Source: Serratia marcescens (GTDB lineage Bacteria > Pseudomonadota > Gammaproteobacteria > Enterobacterales > Enterobacteriaceae). From it: a DNA stretch of 64,000 bases. The stretch is from positions 2,356,001-2,420,000 of the forward strand of contig NZ_JARVZZ010000001.1 in assembly GCF_029846115.1 (NCBI RefSeq), read 5' to 3'. The notes under the pieces were generated by a model that saw only the letters and a program-made list of their open reading frames with translations, ran no database searches and was not told the DNA's origin. Of this stretch, positions 45,874 through 54,294 are shown one piece after another (the first letter of the stretch is position 1; each line of letters begins with the position of its first letter). Made by a program: the position numbers and the translations under genes.

Positions 45874-46593
45874 TTACAACAGGCCACCGCCGTCGATGTC
45901 GATCACGCTGCCGGTCACGAAGCCGTTCTCCATCGCCAGCAGGTAACCCGCCGCGACGTCGGCCGCCTGGCCGACCCTGCCGACCGGCAGGCTGCCGCCA
46001 ACCCGTTTGAACAGCGCCTGACGCTGCGCGGCGCTCATGCCGTCGTAGGCTTCGGTGGCGGTGATGCCGGGGCTGACCACGTTCACCCGCCGCGGTGCCA
46101 GCTCCTTCGCCAGCTGCTTGCCGGCCGCTTCCAGTGCGGCGTTGATGGCGGTTTTGACCAGCTGACCGCCGAGGTATTTACGCGACAGCTGGCCGGAAGT
46201 CAGGGTGATGGAGCCCTGCGGCGACAGCGTCGGCAGCGCAGCCTGCACCGCGCGCAAGCTTCCCCAGAATTTGACGTTGAAGTCGGTCTGCGCCTGTTCA
46301 AAGGCGGTCTCCGCCAGCGGCTTGGCCTCCACCAGCGGCCCGGCGGTGACCACCAGATGATCGAAATCGCCGACGGCGGCAAACAGCGCGCGCAGCGACG
46401 CTTCATCGGTCAGGTCGGCCTGCATCAGGCGCAGCGCGTCGTTTTTCTCCCCGGCGTGGGGCAGGCGGCGCGAAGCCAGCACCACTTCAGCGCCGCGTGC
46501 CGCCGCTGCGTAGGCCACCGCGGCGCCAATGCCGCTGGTGCCGCCCAGGATCACCAGTTTTTGTCGTTTCAGTGGGGAATCGGGAATCGTCAT
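45874..46593 (-). CDS. SDR-family protein lacking the usual Tyr/Lys pair
   Basis: This 239-residue protein is a short-chain dehydrogenase/reductase by its Rossmann start (LVILGGTSGIGAAVAYAAAARGAEVVLASRR) and the later RVNVVSPGITATEAY. In the catalytic helix, where the family has YxxxK, this protein reads KTAINAALEA, so Tyr and Lys are replaced by Lys and Asn. Activity of the standard type is therefore doubtful. The ATG at 46593 places the Rossmann motif at the normal distance; the longer frame has no better start. Confidence 0.85.
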   Translation of the reverse strand: MTIPDSPLKRQKLVILGGTSGIGAAVAYAAAARGAEVVLASRRLPHAGEKNDALRLMQADLTDEASLRALFAAVGDFDHLVVTAGPLVEAKPLAETAFEQAQTDFNVKFWGSLRAVQAALPTLSPQGSITLTSGQLSRKYLGGQLVKTAINAALEAAGKQLAKELAPRRVNVVSPGITATEAYDGMSAAQRQALFKRVGGSLPVGRVGQAADVAAGYLLAMENGFVTGSVIDIDGGGLL

Positions 46594-46699
46594 GTTAAGG
46601 CCTCTTTTAGGGTAAGTTTCAACGGGATCTATCTTTCCTGATTGAAAATGACCTAACAATCGGCCTTACTGACAAACACTTGTTAATGAATTTTAAAGA

Positions 46700-47083
46700 T
46701 CACGCGGCGCTAAAGCGGGCATTTAACTTCTGATCCACGATAATTTCGAAGTCGGTAAACAGCGCCCGGGGTTTTACCGAACGCCCCTGTTTTTCCAGTG
46801 CCACCAGGCCGTGCCCGTTCAGTGTTTTCAGCGTGGTCGACAGGTTGCTGACCTGGCGGCCAGACAGTTCGGCCAGTTGGCTGATGGTCTCGGGGCGAGC
46901 GGTGTCGATAAGACGCAGCAGGGCGATATTCTCGTTGCTGAGCACCTGGGCCAGCGCAATCATCGACGTGAACCAGACTTTGGGTTCACGTTCCTGAGGC
47001 TGGTATTCCCCTTTCGCGATCGCCAGTATGCGCTTGCGAATCAGTTCTTCAGGCATCACGCCAATCAGTGCTTTCATCATCAA
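46700..47083 (-). CDS. TumA-like antitoxin (winged-helix DNA-binding protein)
   Basis: This 127-residue protein has a winged-helix region in its second half (TISQLAELSGRQVSNLSTTLKTLNGHGLVALEKQGRSVKPRALFTDFEI), of the HVO_A0114-like type found as antitoxin to TumE-family toxins. Its start overlaps the toxin stop by four bases (ATGA), so the antitoxin is translated second from a common mRNA. It probably represses the operon through the perfect palindrome upstream. Assignment rests on fold and partner. Confidence 0.75.
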   Translation of the reverse strand: MMMKALIGVMPEELIRKRILAIAKGEYQPQEREPKVWFTSMIALAQVLSNENIALLRLIDTARPETISQLAELSGRQVSNLSTTLKTLNGHGLVALEKQGRSVKPRALFTDFEIIVDQKLNARFSAA

Positions 47084-47445
47084 CCTCGATTTTCTCTCTT
47101 GCGTATGACTTCATCTATCCGGGTAAAAAAATCCTCCACCAACTGATAGGCGGAATAAAACTCGTAGGGTGAGCCTTTGTCCGTCGGGGAATCATGTTGA
47201 TGATCGTAAACGACGCGGCCTGAAAATTTTCCTTTACGAGGGGTTTTAATGGCATGCGCGTTGTCTATGCCAAAAACCCGGGTATTGTGGTTATCGTGCA
47301 GGGTCAAATTGTAACGGATGCCGTGAGGGATAAAGGCGGTTTGGGTCACCGTCCAGGCCTCGATTTTCCACCAATAGCCATCTTCACGATTGATCCGCGT
47401 GCCATGCAGGCTAAGGATGTAGTCCAGTCCGTTGTGTTCATCCAT
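47080..47445 (-). CDS. TumE-family toxin (DUF6516)
   Basis: This 121-residue protein matches the TumE/DUF6516 toxin type: GYWWKIEAWTVTQTAFIPHGIRYNLTLHD, then VFGIDNAHAIK and YDHQH...YEFYSAYQLVEDFFTRIDEVI. It is encoded before its antitoxin, an order seen in this family. GGAGC eight bases before the ATG is the ribosome-binding site. The molecular target is not known to me. Codon use is AT-richer than in flanking genes, in keeping with lateral transfer. Confidence 0.78.
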   Translation of the reverse strand: MDEHNGLDYILSLHGTRINREDGYWWKIEAWTVTQTAFIPHGIRYNLTLHDNHNTRVFGIDNAHAIKTPRKGKFSGRVVYDHQHDSPTDKGSPYEFYSAYQLVEDFFTRIDEVIRKRENRG

Positions 47446-47460
47446 TGATCAAAGCTCCAT

Positions 47461-47483
47461 TTGTTATGATCTAATCATAACAA
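47461..47483. promoter_or_regulatory. Perfect operator palindrome of the TumE/TumA locus
   Basis: TTGTTATGAT (47461-47470), spacer CTA, ATCATAACAA (47474-47483): a perfect 10-3-10 inverted repeat 15 bp upstream of the toxin start. Confidence 0.75.
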
Positions 47484-47543
47484 TTGGGCGTTTTATCGTC
47501 AATCCAATACGCCGTGAATCCGGCTCTCCAAGAAGGGAAATAC

Positions 47544-48455
47544 ATGACCTCATTTGCCGATCTCGAGGTGTTTGTCCGCACGGTGGACGGCGGCAGTTTT
47601 TCCGCCGCGGCGCGCGCGCTGGATATGACGCCGGCGGCGGCCAGCATTGCGGTAAAAAGGCTGGAGCAGCAGCTGGGCGCGCGGCTGCTGGTGCGTTCCA
47701 CCCGCAGCCTGCGGTTGACGGAGGAGGGCGCCCGCTATCTCGACAGCGCGCGCCTGGCGCTGGGTGCGTTGGCCGAAGGGGAGCAGGCGATCCGCGAAAA
47801 GCATCAGGGGCTGTCTGGGGTGCTGCAGATTTCCGCGCCGTCGGATTTCGGCCGTAATCTGCTCTTGGGCTGGCTGGACGAATTCCGGCAACAGCATCCG
47901 CATATTCAGCTGCAGCTCCTGATCAACGATCGGCAGGCCGATCTGTTCCGCGAACCGGTGGACGTGGCGTTGCGTTTCGGGCCGTTGGCCGACTCTTCGC
48001 TGGTGGCGCTGCCGATCTTGCCGCAGCACCGGCGGCTGATTTGCGCCAGCCCGGATTACCTGCGGCGGCATGGCGTGCCGCAAACGCCGGCCGATCTGGC
48101 CCGGCACAGCATTCTGGTGTATCAGCCCAGCGGCAAACGGCAGGTGGAATGGCGGCTATGGCGCGGTGAGGAGCTGGTCGAAGTGCCGCTGAACGGCAGC
48201 TATTTTACCGATGACGGTGAGGTGGCGCGGCGCTGGGCGCTGGCCGGCCACGGCGTGGTGCGCAAGTCGGCGATCGACGTGGCGGCGGATATTCGCGCCG
48301 GGCGGCTGGTGCAACTGTTGCCGGAATGGCGCAGCGACGCGGTGCCGATCAATCTGGTCTGCCCGCATCGCTCGCAGGTGTCGGAACGCGTCAGGCAGCT
48401 GCAGCGCTTTTTACAGCAGCGCTGCCAGCGTTGGATGGACGATCACTTGGCCTGA
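47544..48455 (+). CDS. LysR-family transcriptional regulator
   Basis: This 303-residue regulator has the winged helix FADLEVFVRTVDGGSFSAAARALDMTPAAASIAVKRLEQQLG and a CrgA-like effector domain (GVLQISAPSDFGRNLLL...). AAGGGA precedes the ATG at 47544. Regulators of this subgroup are often adjacent to, and divergent from, an oxidoreductase gene; here the TumE/TumA locus lies between it and the SDR gene, as if inserted. The end overlaps a small minus-strand gene by 13 bp. Confidence 0.88.
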   Translation: MTSFADLEVFVRTVDGGSFSAAARALDMTPAAASIAVKRLEQQLGARLLVRSTRSLRLTEEGARYLDSARLALGALAEGEQAIREKHQGLSGVLQISAPSDFGRNLLLGWLDEFRQQHPHIQLQLLINDRQADLFREPVDVALRFGPLADSSLVALPILPQHRRLICASPDYLRRHGVPQTPADLARHSILVYQPSGKRQVEWRLWRGEELVEVPLNGSYFTDDGEVARRWALAGHGVVRKSAIDVAADIRAGRLVQLLPEWRSDAVPINLVCPHRSQVSERVRQLQRFLQQRCQRWMDDHLA

Positions 48456-48619
48456 AGGGTTTCGGTTTGCGCCGGCGTGGCGGCGGCATCCCCGGCAGGC
48501 GCGCTTTCTTCGTGCGGGGTGGTGGAACGGGTGTAGATGTTCAGCCCGGCGAGGAATACGCCGCCCAGAGAACCAAAGGCGCACAGGGCGATGACGATGA
48601 CGAACGCTTTTTTCAGCAT
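48443..48619 (-). CDS. 58-residue single-pass membrane protein
   Basis: This small frame encodes a protein starting MLKKAFVIVIALCAFGSLGG with one hydrophobic helix (about residues 5-26) and a polar Ala/Pro/Thr/Glu-rich tail (TPHEESAPAGDAAATPAQTE). The positive residues before the helix and the absence of a good cleavage site suggest a membrane anchor with a periplasmic tail. Codon use is typical of the genome, which supports a real gene. The ribosome-binding site is weak. It has no recognised family. Confidence 0.55.
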   Translation of the reverse strand: MLKKAFVIVIALCAFGSLGGVFLAGLNIYTRSTTPHEESAPAGDAAATPAQTETLQAK

Positions 48620-48725
48620 AGGAATAATTTCGCAGGTTGCTTGGAACAGCGGGAATTATAGCCCCTTCGCCGGGTGAAACAAGAATCGTTTTTAACGGCG
48701 ACCCGCAGACCGCCCTTTGCGATCG

Positions 48726-49646
48726 CTACCGTTCACTGTCGATGGCCTGCACGCGGGCCGGGCGGGCGAACAGGTATTTCCCCAGCGTCACCAGTACCAC
48801 CGCCGCCACGATGATCGCCAGCGCCAGCCACTCGCGCGGCGCCAGCGATTCGCCGGCAAAGCCGATGCCGAGCAGCACCGCCACCACCGGGTTGACGTAG
48901 GCGTAGCTGGTGGCGACCGCTGGGCGCACGTTCTTCAACAAAAACATATAGGCGCTGATCGCCAGCATCGAGCCGAAGACGATCAGATACCCCAGCGCCA
49001 GAAAGCCGCTGGTGCTCGGCATCTGCGTCAGGTGCTCGCCGCTCAGTTGGCTGGCGACCAATAACACCACGCCGGCGACCAGCATCTCCGCCGCGCCGGC
49101 CATCGGCCCGGCCGGCAGCGAGATGCGCGATCCCAATACCGACCCGAAGGCCCAGCTGGCCGACGCCAGCAAAATGAGCAGCGCGCCGGTCGGGTTGCCC
49201 ACCAGGTTGTTGCCGGTGTTGAGCAGCACGATGCCCACCAGCCCGAGCGCGATGCCGGCCCATTCCAGTTTGGAATTGCGCATGCCCCACAGCAGGCTGA
49301 AGCAGAGGGTGAACAGCGGCACCGTCGCCACCATCACCGCGGCGATGCCGGACGGCACATCTTGGTGTTCCGCCACCGTCACCAGGCCGTTGCCTACCGC
49401 CAGCAGCAGAATGCCAATGGCGCCGGCGGCCAGCCACTGCTTCGGCGTCGGCAGCGCATGGCCGCGCCAGGCCAGGAAGCTGAACAGCGCGATGCCGGCG
49501 GTCAGAAAGCGAATGCCGGCCATCATCAGCGGCGGCCATTGCGCGACGCCGAGGCGAATGACGAAATAGGTGGAACCCCAAACGATATATAACGTGAACA
49601 ACGCCCCGATCAACGGCAGGACGCGACGGCTTGGTTGGCTAAGCAT
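48726..49646 (-). CDS. yedA: EamA-family transporter YedA
   Basis: This 306-residue membrane protein has ten predicted helices in two EamA repeats (YIVWGSTYFVIRLGVAQWPPLMMAGIRFL in the first, SWAFGSVLGSRISLP in the second). It matches E. coli YedA in length and character. Drug/metabolite-transporter superfamily exporters move amino acids or small metabolites; the substrate of YedA is not established. Confidence 0.88.
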   Translation of the reverse strand: MLSQPSRRVLPLIGALFTLYIVWGSTYFVIRLGVAQWPPLMMAGIRFLTAGIALFSFLAWRGHALPTPKQWLAAGAIGILLLAVGNGLVTVAEHQDVPSGIAAVMVATVPLFTLCFSLLWGMRNSKLEWAGIALGLVGIVLLNTGNNLVGNPTGALLILLASASWAFGSVLGSRISLPAGPMAGAAEMLVAGVVLLVASQLSGEHLTQMPSTSGFLALGYLIVFGSMLAISAYMFLLKNVRPAVATSYAYVNPVVAVLLGIGFAGESLAPREWLALAIIVAAVVLVTLGKYLFARPARVQAIDSER

Positions 49647-49749
49647 AGGGATTGTGTTTTGCAGGGATGATTATTATTAGAATGCTCAGTAAACCCGATC
49701 GGGCAGCGGATAAGCAATGGCTTTCGGCATTATTTTTCCCGGCCGCCGT

Positions 49750-50244
49750 TCAGCTGTCCCGTCGTTTCCACTGCAGCCAGCTGACGGCCGGCAGGTAAAT
49801 CGACCAGCCGATGGCCAGCAGCAGCAGCATGAACTCCGGCGGCACGCCGGGCAGCAACACGTCCAGCTTCCAGGACACGGCGTAGGCGAAGGGGCCGACG
49901 GCGGCGCCCAGCACCGCCAGCGGCCAGGGGGCCGCTCTGACCACGTCCAGCAGCCAATACCACCAACAGCCGAAGCCGATCCACAGTGCGAGGGCCCAGA
50001 GCGGCAGGCCGTGTTCCCCGCTGTAGTGCAGCACGCCGCTGTAGCTCCACAGCCCATCCATGCCGATGCCGCCCAGGGCCGCCAGGGCCGCGCCTTTGCG
50101 GCGGGCGGCAGGGGTAAAGATCAGCGCCAGCGCCGCGCCGGCCAGCAGTATGCCATTGAGCCGATCGCGAGTCAGCAGCGCCAGCAGCCAGCAAACGCCC
50201 AGTCCCAGCGTCGCCAGCCAGAATCCGGCATGCGGCTTCTTCAT
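49750..50244 (-). CDS. DUF2878 membrane protein
   Basis: This 164-residue inner-membrane protein has about five helices and Trp-rich loops (LALWIGFGCWWYWLLDVV), as in the DUF2878 family. Its function is unknown. It lies about 100 bp upstream of yedA on the same strand. Confidence 0.8.
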   Translation of the reverse strand: MKKPHAGFWLATLGLGVCWLLALLTRDRLNGILLAGAALALIFTPAARRKGAALAALGGIGMDGLWSYSGVLHYSGEHGLPLWALALWIGFGCWWYWLLDVVRAAPWPLAVLGAAVGPFAYAVSWKLDVLLPGVPPEFMLLLLAIGWSIYLPAVSWLQWKRRDS

Positions 50245-50421
50245 CGTTCAACTCCCGTGGGGTTACTCTGCCGCTGCGCGCTTAGCGCCGACGGATTTGC
50301 CAGAGCGGACGCGAGGCCCGCCGTTTGCCTGAATGTTCGTTAATTCAACCTTAGAAGGGAAGGTGCGGGGTGCACAAGCAGAATAATCTGTACCGGTTGA
50401 AAACGTGGGCAAAAACCGGTG

Positions 50422-51075
50422 TTACAGGAGCGAAATGCGGTAGGCGCAGCGGCGCGAGCCGGCCAGAATGTGTTCGGCGCGCTCCACCTGTGCCTGCAGT
50501 ACTTCGGTAAAGATGCTCAGCTCCGCCCGGCAGAAGCCCTGGCAGACGGTGGCGGCGGCGCAGATCGGGCAGTGATTTTCCACCAGCAGATAGGCGCCGT
50601 CCTCCTCCTGGCGCCATTCGGCCATATACCCTTCGCGGCAGCGGATTTCGGTGAGCCGCGCCACGCGTTCGCGCAGATCGGTGGCGCCGATCATCGCCTG
50701 CTTGTAGTTGATGCGGTTTTCCTGCTCGCGGGTCTCGATCAGCACGTCGAGCGCCTGTTCGCCCAGCTTGTCGCGCACGGTGCGCAGCAGCTGCACCGTC
50801 AGATCCGCATGGGTGTCGGGAAAGCGTGCGTTGCCGGCCGAGGTCAAATGCCACAGCTGCACCGGGCGGCCCACGCCGCGCGTTTCCGCCACCGCTTCGA
50901 CCAGCCCCTCTTTCGCCAGCTTGACGAACTGCTGGCGGGCCGCCTCACCGGTGGTGCCGAGCACCTTTCCTGCGTCAGAAGCTTGCTGCGGGCCGCGGGT
51001 TTTCAATAGCGTCAGCAAGCGGTCACTGACCGATTGTGCGGTGCTGCCGCTATTTTCCAAGTTTATTCTTGACAT
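50422..51075 (-). CDS. SufR-like Fe-S transcriptional regulator
   Basis: This 217-residue protein has an N-terminal winged helix (SDRLLTLLKTRGPQQASDAGKVLGTTGEAARQQFVKLAKEGLV) and a C-terminal cysteine motif HCPICAAATVCQGFCRAE (Cys169, Cys172, Cys178, Cys182), with a further Cys146. This matches SufR-type repressors that hold an Fe-S cluster. It is divergent from an MFS transporter gene and two CAAG-N6-CTTG dyads lie in the region between. No suf genes are in the window, so it may couple redox or cluster status to the transporter rather than to Fe-S assembly. Confidence 0.85.
   Translation of the reverse strand: MSRINLENSGSTAQSVSDRLLTLLKTRGPQQASDAGKVLGTTGEAARQQFVKLAKEGLVEAVAETRGVGRPVQLWHLTSAGNARFPDTHADLTVQLLRTVRDKLGEQALDVLIETREQENRINYKQAMIGATDLRERVARLTEIRCREGYMAEWRQEEDGAYLLVENHCPICAAATVCQGFCRAELSIFTEVLQAQVERAEHILAGSRRCAYRISLL
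51058..51071. promoter_or_regulatory. SufR-type operator candidate, proximal
   Basis: CAAG-TTTATT-CTTG lies over codons 2-6 of the SufR-like gene. It has the same form as the distal copy at 51103-51116 and resembles the CAAC-N6-GTTG sites of cyanobacterial SufR. Confidence 0.5.
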
Positions 51076-51102
51076 ATTTCTCCGCCTCGCCCTAACTTAT
51101 TC

Positions 51103-51116
51103 CAAGATAACTCTTG
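51103..51116. promoter_or_regulatory. SufR-type operator candidate, distal
   Basis: CAAG-ATAACT-CTTG is in the divergent promoter region, 45 bp centre to centre from the proximal copy. Confidence 0.55.
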
Positions 51117-51178
51117 TTAAATTTAACGCAATCTTATGATCAACTCAATGCCATTCCTCTGAAAACAGGACGACAACC

Positions 51179-52633
51179 GTGATAACCCATGACGATAGCC
51201 GCTGGAGCGACCTTTTCTCCGGCAAAAATGCGGCCAGTGCGATCGCGCTTTCGCTCGGCGTAGCGCTGCATGCCATCAATATTCTGGTCGCCACCACCAT
51301 TCTGCCCTCGGTGGTGCAGGATATCGGCGGGCTGGATCTCTACGCCTGGAACACCACGCTGTTCGTGGTGGCGTCGATCCTCGGTTCCGCGCTGTCGGCC
51401 CGGCTGCTCAGCGGCTACGGCGCGCGCAGCGCCTATCTGGTGGCTTCGCTGTTTTTCATCGCCGGGGCGGCGCTGTGCGCGCTGGCGCCGAGCATGCCGG
51501 TAATGCTGATCGGCCGCACGGTGCAGGGCTTCGGCGGCGGCCTGATCTTTGCGCTCTCCTACGCGATGATCAACCTGGTGTTCGAGCAGCGATTGTGGCC
51601 GCGCGCCATGGCGCTCATCTCGGCGATGTGGGGCATCGCCACCCTGGTGGGGCCGGCGGTAGGCGGTATTTTCGCCGAGCTGAACGCCTGGCGCTGGGCC
51701 TTCGGCATTCTGCTGCCGATCATGGCGCTGTACGCCGCGTTTACCTTCCTGATCCTGCCCAAGGGCAAAGCGCAGCAGGCGGCTGCGCCGTTGCCGACCG
51801 CGCAGCTGCTGTTGCTGACCGTGGCGGTGCTGGTGGTGTCCGCCGGCAGCCTGGCGCACAGCGCCTGGATCAACCTGGCGGGCATCGCGCTCTCGCTGCT
51901 GCTGATGACCTGGTTGCTGAAGCGTGAAGCGCACTCGAGGGCCCGCCTGTTGCCGCACGGCGCGCTGCGGCGCGGCTCATCGCTGGCCGCGCTCTACATC
52001 ACGACCGCGTTGCTGGTGATCGGCATGACCAGCGAGATCTTCGTGCCTTATTTCCTGCAACTGCTGCACGGCCAGTCGCCGCTGATCTCCGGCTATATCG
52101 CCGCCGCCATGGCCGCCGGCTGGACGCTGTCCGAGATCCTCAGCTCGGGTTGGCGTGGGGCAGGCATTCGCCGGGCGATCGTCAGCGGGCCGCTGTTTGT
52201 GCTGGTGGGGCTGCTGGCGCTGGCGATCCTGATGCCGGTGCCGTCCGGCGGCCATTGGCAGGCGCTGGCGCCGATCGTCATTGCGCTGTTGCTGGTGGGA
52301 TTCGGCATCGGCTTCGGCTGGCCGCACCTGCTGACGCGCATTTTGCAGGTGGCGCCCGAAGCGGACAAAGACATCGCCGGCGCTTCGATTACCACGGTGC
52401 AGCTGTTCGCCACCGCATTCGGTGCGGCGCTGGCCGGGATGATCGCCAATCTGGCGGGGCTGAACGATCCGGGCGGCGCGGCGGGCGCAGCGTCGGCGGC
52501 GCGTTGGCTGTTCCTGGCGTTCGCGCTGGCGCCGCTGCTGGCGGTATTCAGCGCCTGGCGCTGCGCGGCGATCGCGCCGCCGGGCGCCGAGACGGGCAAT
52601 TTTGTACAAAACCCGCCCTCGCGCGAGTGCTAG
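51179..52633 (+). CDS. MFS transporter
   Basis: This 484-residue major facilitator has about 14 helices, as in drug:H+ antiporters of the DHA2 type. The segments ILPSVVQDIGGLDLYAWNTTLFVV and MLIGRTVQGFGGGLIFALSYAMIN are typical. The start is GTG at 51179 with AGGA upstream; no in-frame ATG lies nearby. It is divergent from a SufR-like gene and is probably controlled by it. The substrate is unknown. Confidence 0.88.
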   Translation: MITHDDSRWSDLFSGKNAASAIALSLGVALHAINILVATTILPSVVQDIGGLDLYAWNTTLFVVASILGSALSARLLSGYGARSAYLVASLFFIAGAALCALAPSMPVMLIGRTVQGFGGGLIFALSYAMINLVFEQRLWPRAMALISAMWGIATLVGPAVGGIFAELNAWRWAFGILLPIMALYAAFTFLILPKGKAQQAAAPLPTAQLLLLTVAVLVVSAGSLAHSAWINLAGIALSLLLMTWLLKREAHSRARLLPHGALRRGSSLAALYITTALLVIGMTSEIFVPYFLQLLHGQSPLISGYIAAAMAAGWTLSEILSSGWRGAGIRRAIVSGPLFVLVGLLALAILMPVPSGGHWQALAPIVIALLLVGFGIGFGWPHLLTRILQVAPEADKDIAGASITTVQLFATAFGAALAGMIANLAGLNDPGGAAGAASAARWLFLAFALAPLLAVFSAWRCAAIAPPGAETGNFVQNPPSREC

Positions 52634-52663
52634 AATGGCGCTCATTCAGCGGAGGTAGGCAAG

Positions 52664-53512
52664 ATGAAGGCGGAAGGCATAGCGCGCAAAGCATCCCGGG
52701 AACAGGCCCATTTCATGCACGTCGACGATCTCGGCGGGCTGGAAGTGCTGCAGGCCACCTACCGCCGCCAAACCTTCTCGCGCCACAGCCATGAAGGCTT
52801 CTGCGTGGGCGTCATCGATGACGGTGCCCAGCGCTTCTACCGCACCGGCGGCGAACACGTGGCGCCGCTGGGCAGCATCATTCTGGTCAACGCCGACGAC
52901 ATCCACACCGGCAGTTCCGCCACCGAAGAGGGATGGTCGTATCAGGCGATGTACCCGACGCCGGAGCTGCTGGCCTTTTTGTCGCGCGATCTGAAAACCG
53001 GCGCCGGCGCGACGCCTTATTTCCCCAACCCGGTGGTGCACGACGTCGGCCTGGCCGGCCAGCTGCGGATGGCGTTCAGCCTGCTGCGCAGCGATGAGAA
53101 CCGGCTGATGAAAGAGACCATGGTGTTCTCGGCGCTGACCTGGCTGATGCTGCGGCACGGTAAAAGCCGCATCGATCCCACGCCGCAGAGCCGGGCGCAA
53201 AGCCAGGTAGCGCGGGTGAAAGCCTTTCTCGACGATTTCCCCGAGGCGGACATTTCGCTGCTGGAGCTGGCGGAGCGGGTGGCGCTCAGCCCTTATTACC
53301 TGCTGCGGCAGTTTCAGCAGGCCACCGGTTTGCCGCCGCACGCCTATCAAATTCAGGCGCGGCTGCGCAAGGCGCGCGGCATGCTGAAGGCCGGCAGCAG
53401 CGTGCTGGACAGCGCGCTGAGCTGCGGTTTTCACGATCAAAGCCATTTCCACCGCCATTTTCGCAAGTCGATGGGCATCACGCCGGGCGACTACGTCAAA
53501 TCGCTGAAATAG
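52664..53512 (+). CDS. AraC-family regulator with cupin sensor domain
   Basis: This 282-residue regulator has an N-terminal AraC_binding cupin (RRQTFSRHSHEGFCVGVIDDGAQRFYRTGGEHVAPLGSIILVNADDIHTG) and a C-terminal pair of helix-turn-helices (DISLLELAERVALSPYYLLRQFQQATGLPPHAYQ and LDSALSCGFHDQSHFHRHFRKSMGITPGDY). It stands directly before azlCD, the common arrangement for control of amino-acid export. GGAGG lies 10 bases upstream of the start. Confidence 0.92.
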   Translation: MKAEGIARKASREQAHFMHVDDLGGLEVLQATYRRQTFSRHSHEGFCVGVIDDGAQRFYRTGGEHVAPLGSIILVNADDIHTGSSATEEGWSYQAMYPTPELLAFLSRDLKTGAGATPYFPNPVVHDVGLAGQLRMAFSLLRSDENRLMKETMVFSALTWLMLRHGKSRIDPTPQSRAQSQVARVKAFLDDFPEADISLLELAERVALSPYYLLRQFQQATGLPPHAYQIQARLRKARGMLKAGSSVLDSALSCGFHDQSHFHRHFRKSMGITPGDYVKSLK

Positions 53513-53583
53513 TCGGGCAATCGGGTGCAATACCCGTGTGCGCCTGCGCCGTAAGCTGGCTTCTTCAACCGAAGGAGAAGCCC

Positions 53584-54294
53584 ATGACTGATTCAATCCC
53601 CCTCATCACGCCGCCGTCTGCCCGCCTGCGCCCCGCGCTGCAGGGGGGAGTGGCGATCTTGCCGCTGTGCCTGGCGGTGGTGCCGTGGGGCATACTGGCG
53701 GGCTCGATGGCCCTGCAAAACGGCCTGACGCCGGCGCAGGGGCTGGGCATGTCGGCCATCGTGTTCGCCGGGGCGGCGCAGCTGGTGGCGATGGGCATGA
53801 TCAAGGGCGGCGCCGGGCTGCTGGCGATCCTGCTGTCGACCTTTTTCGTCACCGCCCAGCATTTTCTCTATGCGCTGCGGCTGCGGGAGCGCATTGCGCC
53901 GCTGCCGTTACGCTGGCGGCTGGCGCTGGGATTCTTGCTCACCGATGAGCTGTTCGCGCTGACCGGCGAACAGGCGCCGGCGCGTTTCGACCGCTGGTAT
54001 GCGCTGGGCGCCGGGCTGACCTTTTACCTGTGCTGGTTTCTCTCCACGCTGCTCGGCATCGTAGCCACCGGCAGCGCCGGGGATCTGGACGGTTATGGGC
54101 TGGATTTTTCCATCGTCGCCACCTTTATCGCCATCGTGGTGCCGCTGGTGCGCAGCCTGCCGGTGTTGGCCTGCGTGCTGACCGCGCTGCTGCTTTCCAT
54201 CGTGTTGCACCATTTCCAGACGCCGGGCGCACTGGTGATCGCCACCGTGGCGGCGATGCTGGTCGGGCTGCTGTGCAGCGGGGGGCGCCGATGA
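53584..54294 (+). CDS. azlC: AzlC-family branched-chain amino acid exporter subunit
   Basis: This 236-residue membrane protein of the AzlC/YgaZ family has about six helices, with the family start GGVAILPLCLAVVPWGILAGSMALQNGLTPAQGLGMSAIVFAGAAQLVAMGMI. With AzlD it forms an exporter of branched-chain or related amino acids. GAAGGAG precedes the ATG at 53584. Its stop overlaps the azlD start. Confidence 0.9.
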   Translation: MTDSIPLITPPSARLRPALQGGVAILPLCLAVVPWGILAGSMALQNGLTPAQGLGMSAIVFAGAAQLVAMGMIKGGAGLLAILLSTFFVTAQHFLYALRLRERIAPLPLRWRLALGFLLTDELFALTGEQAPARFDRWYALGAGLTFYLCWFLSTLLGIVATGSAGDLDGYGLDFSIVATFIAIVVPLVRSLPVLACVLTALLLSIVLHHFQTPGALVIATVAAMLVGLLCSGGRR

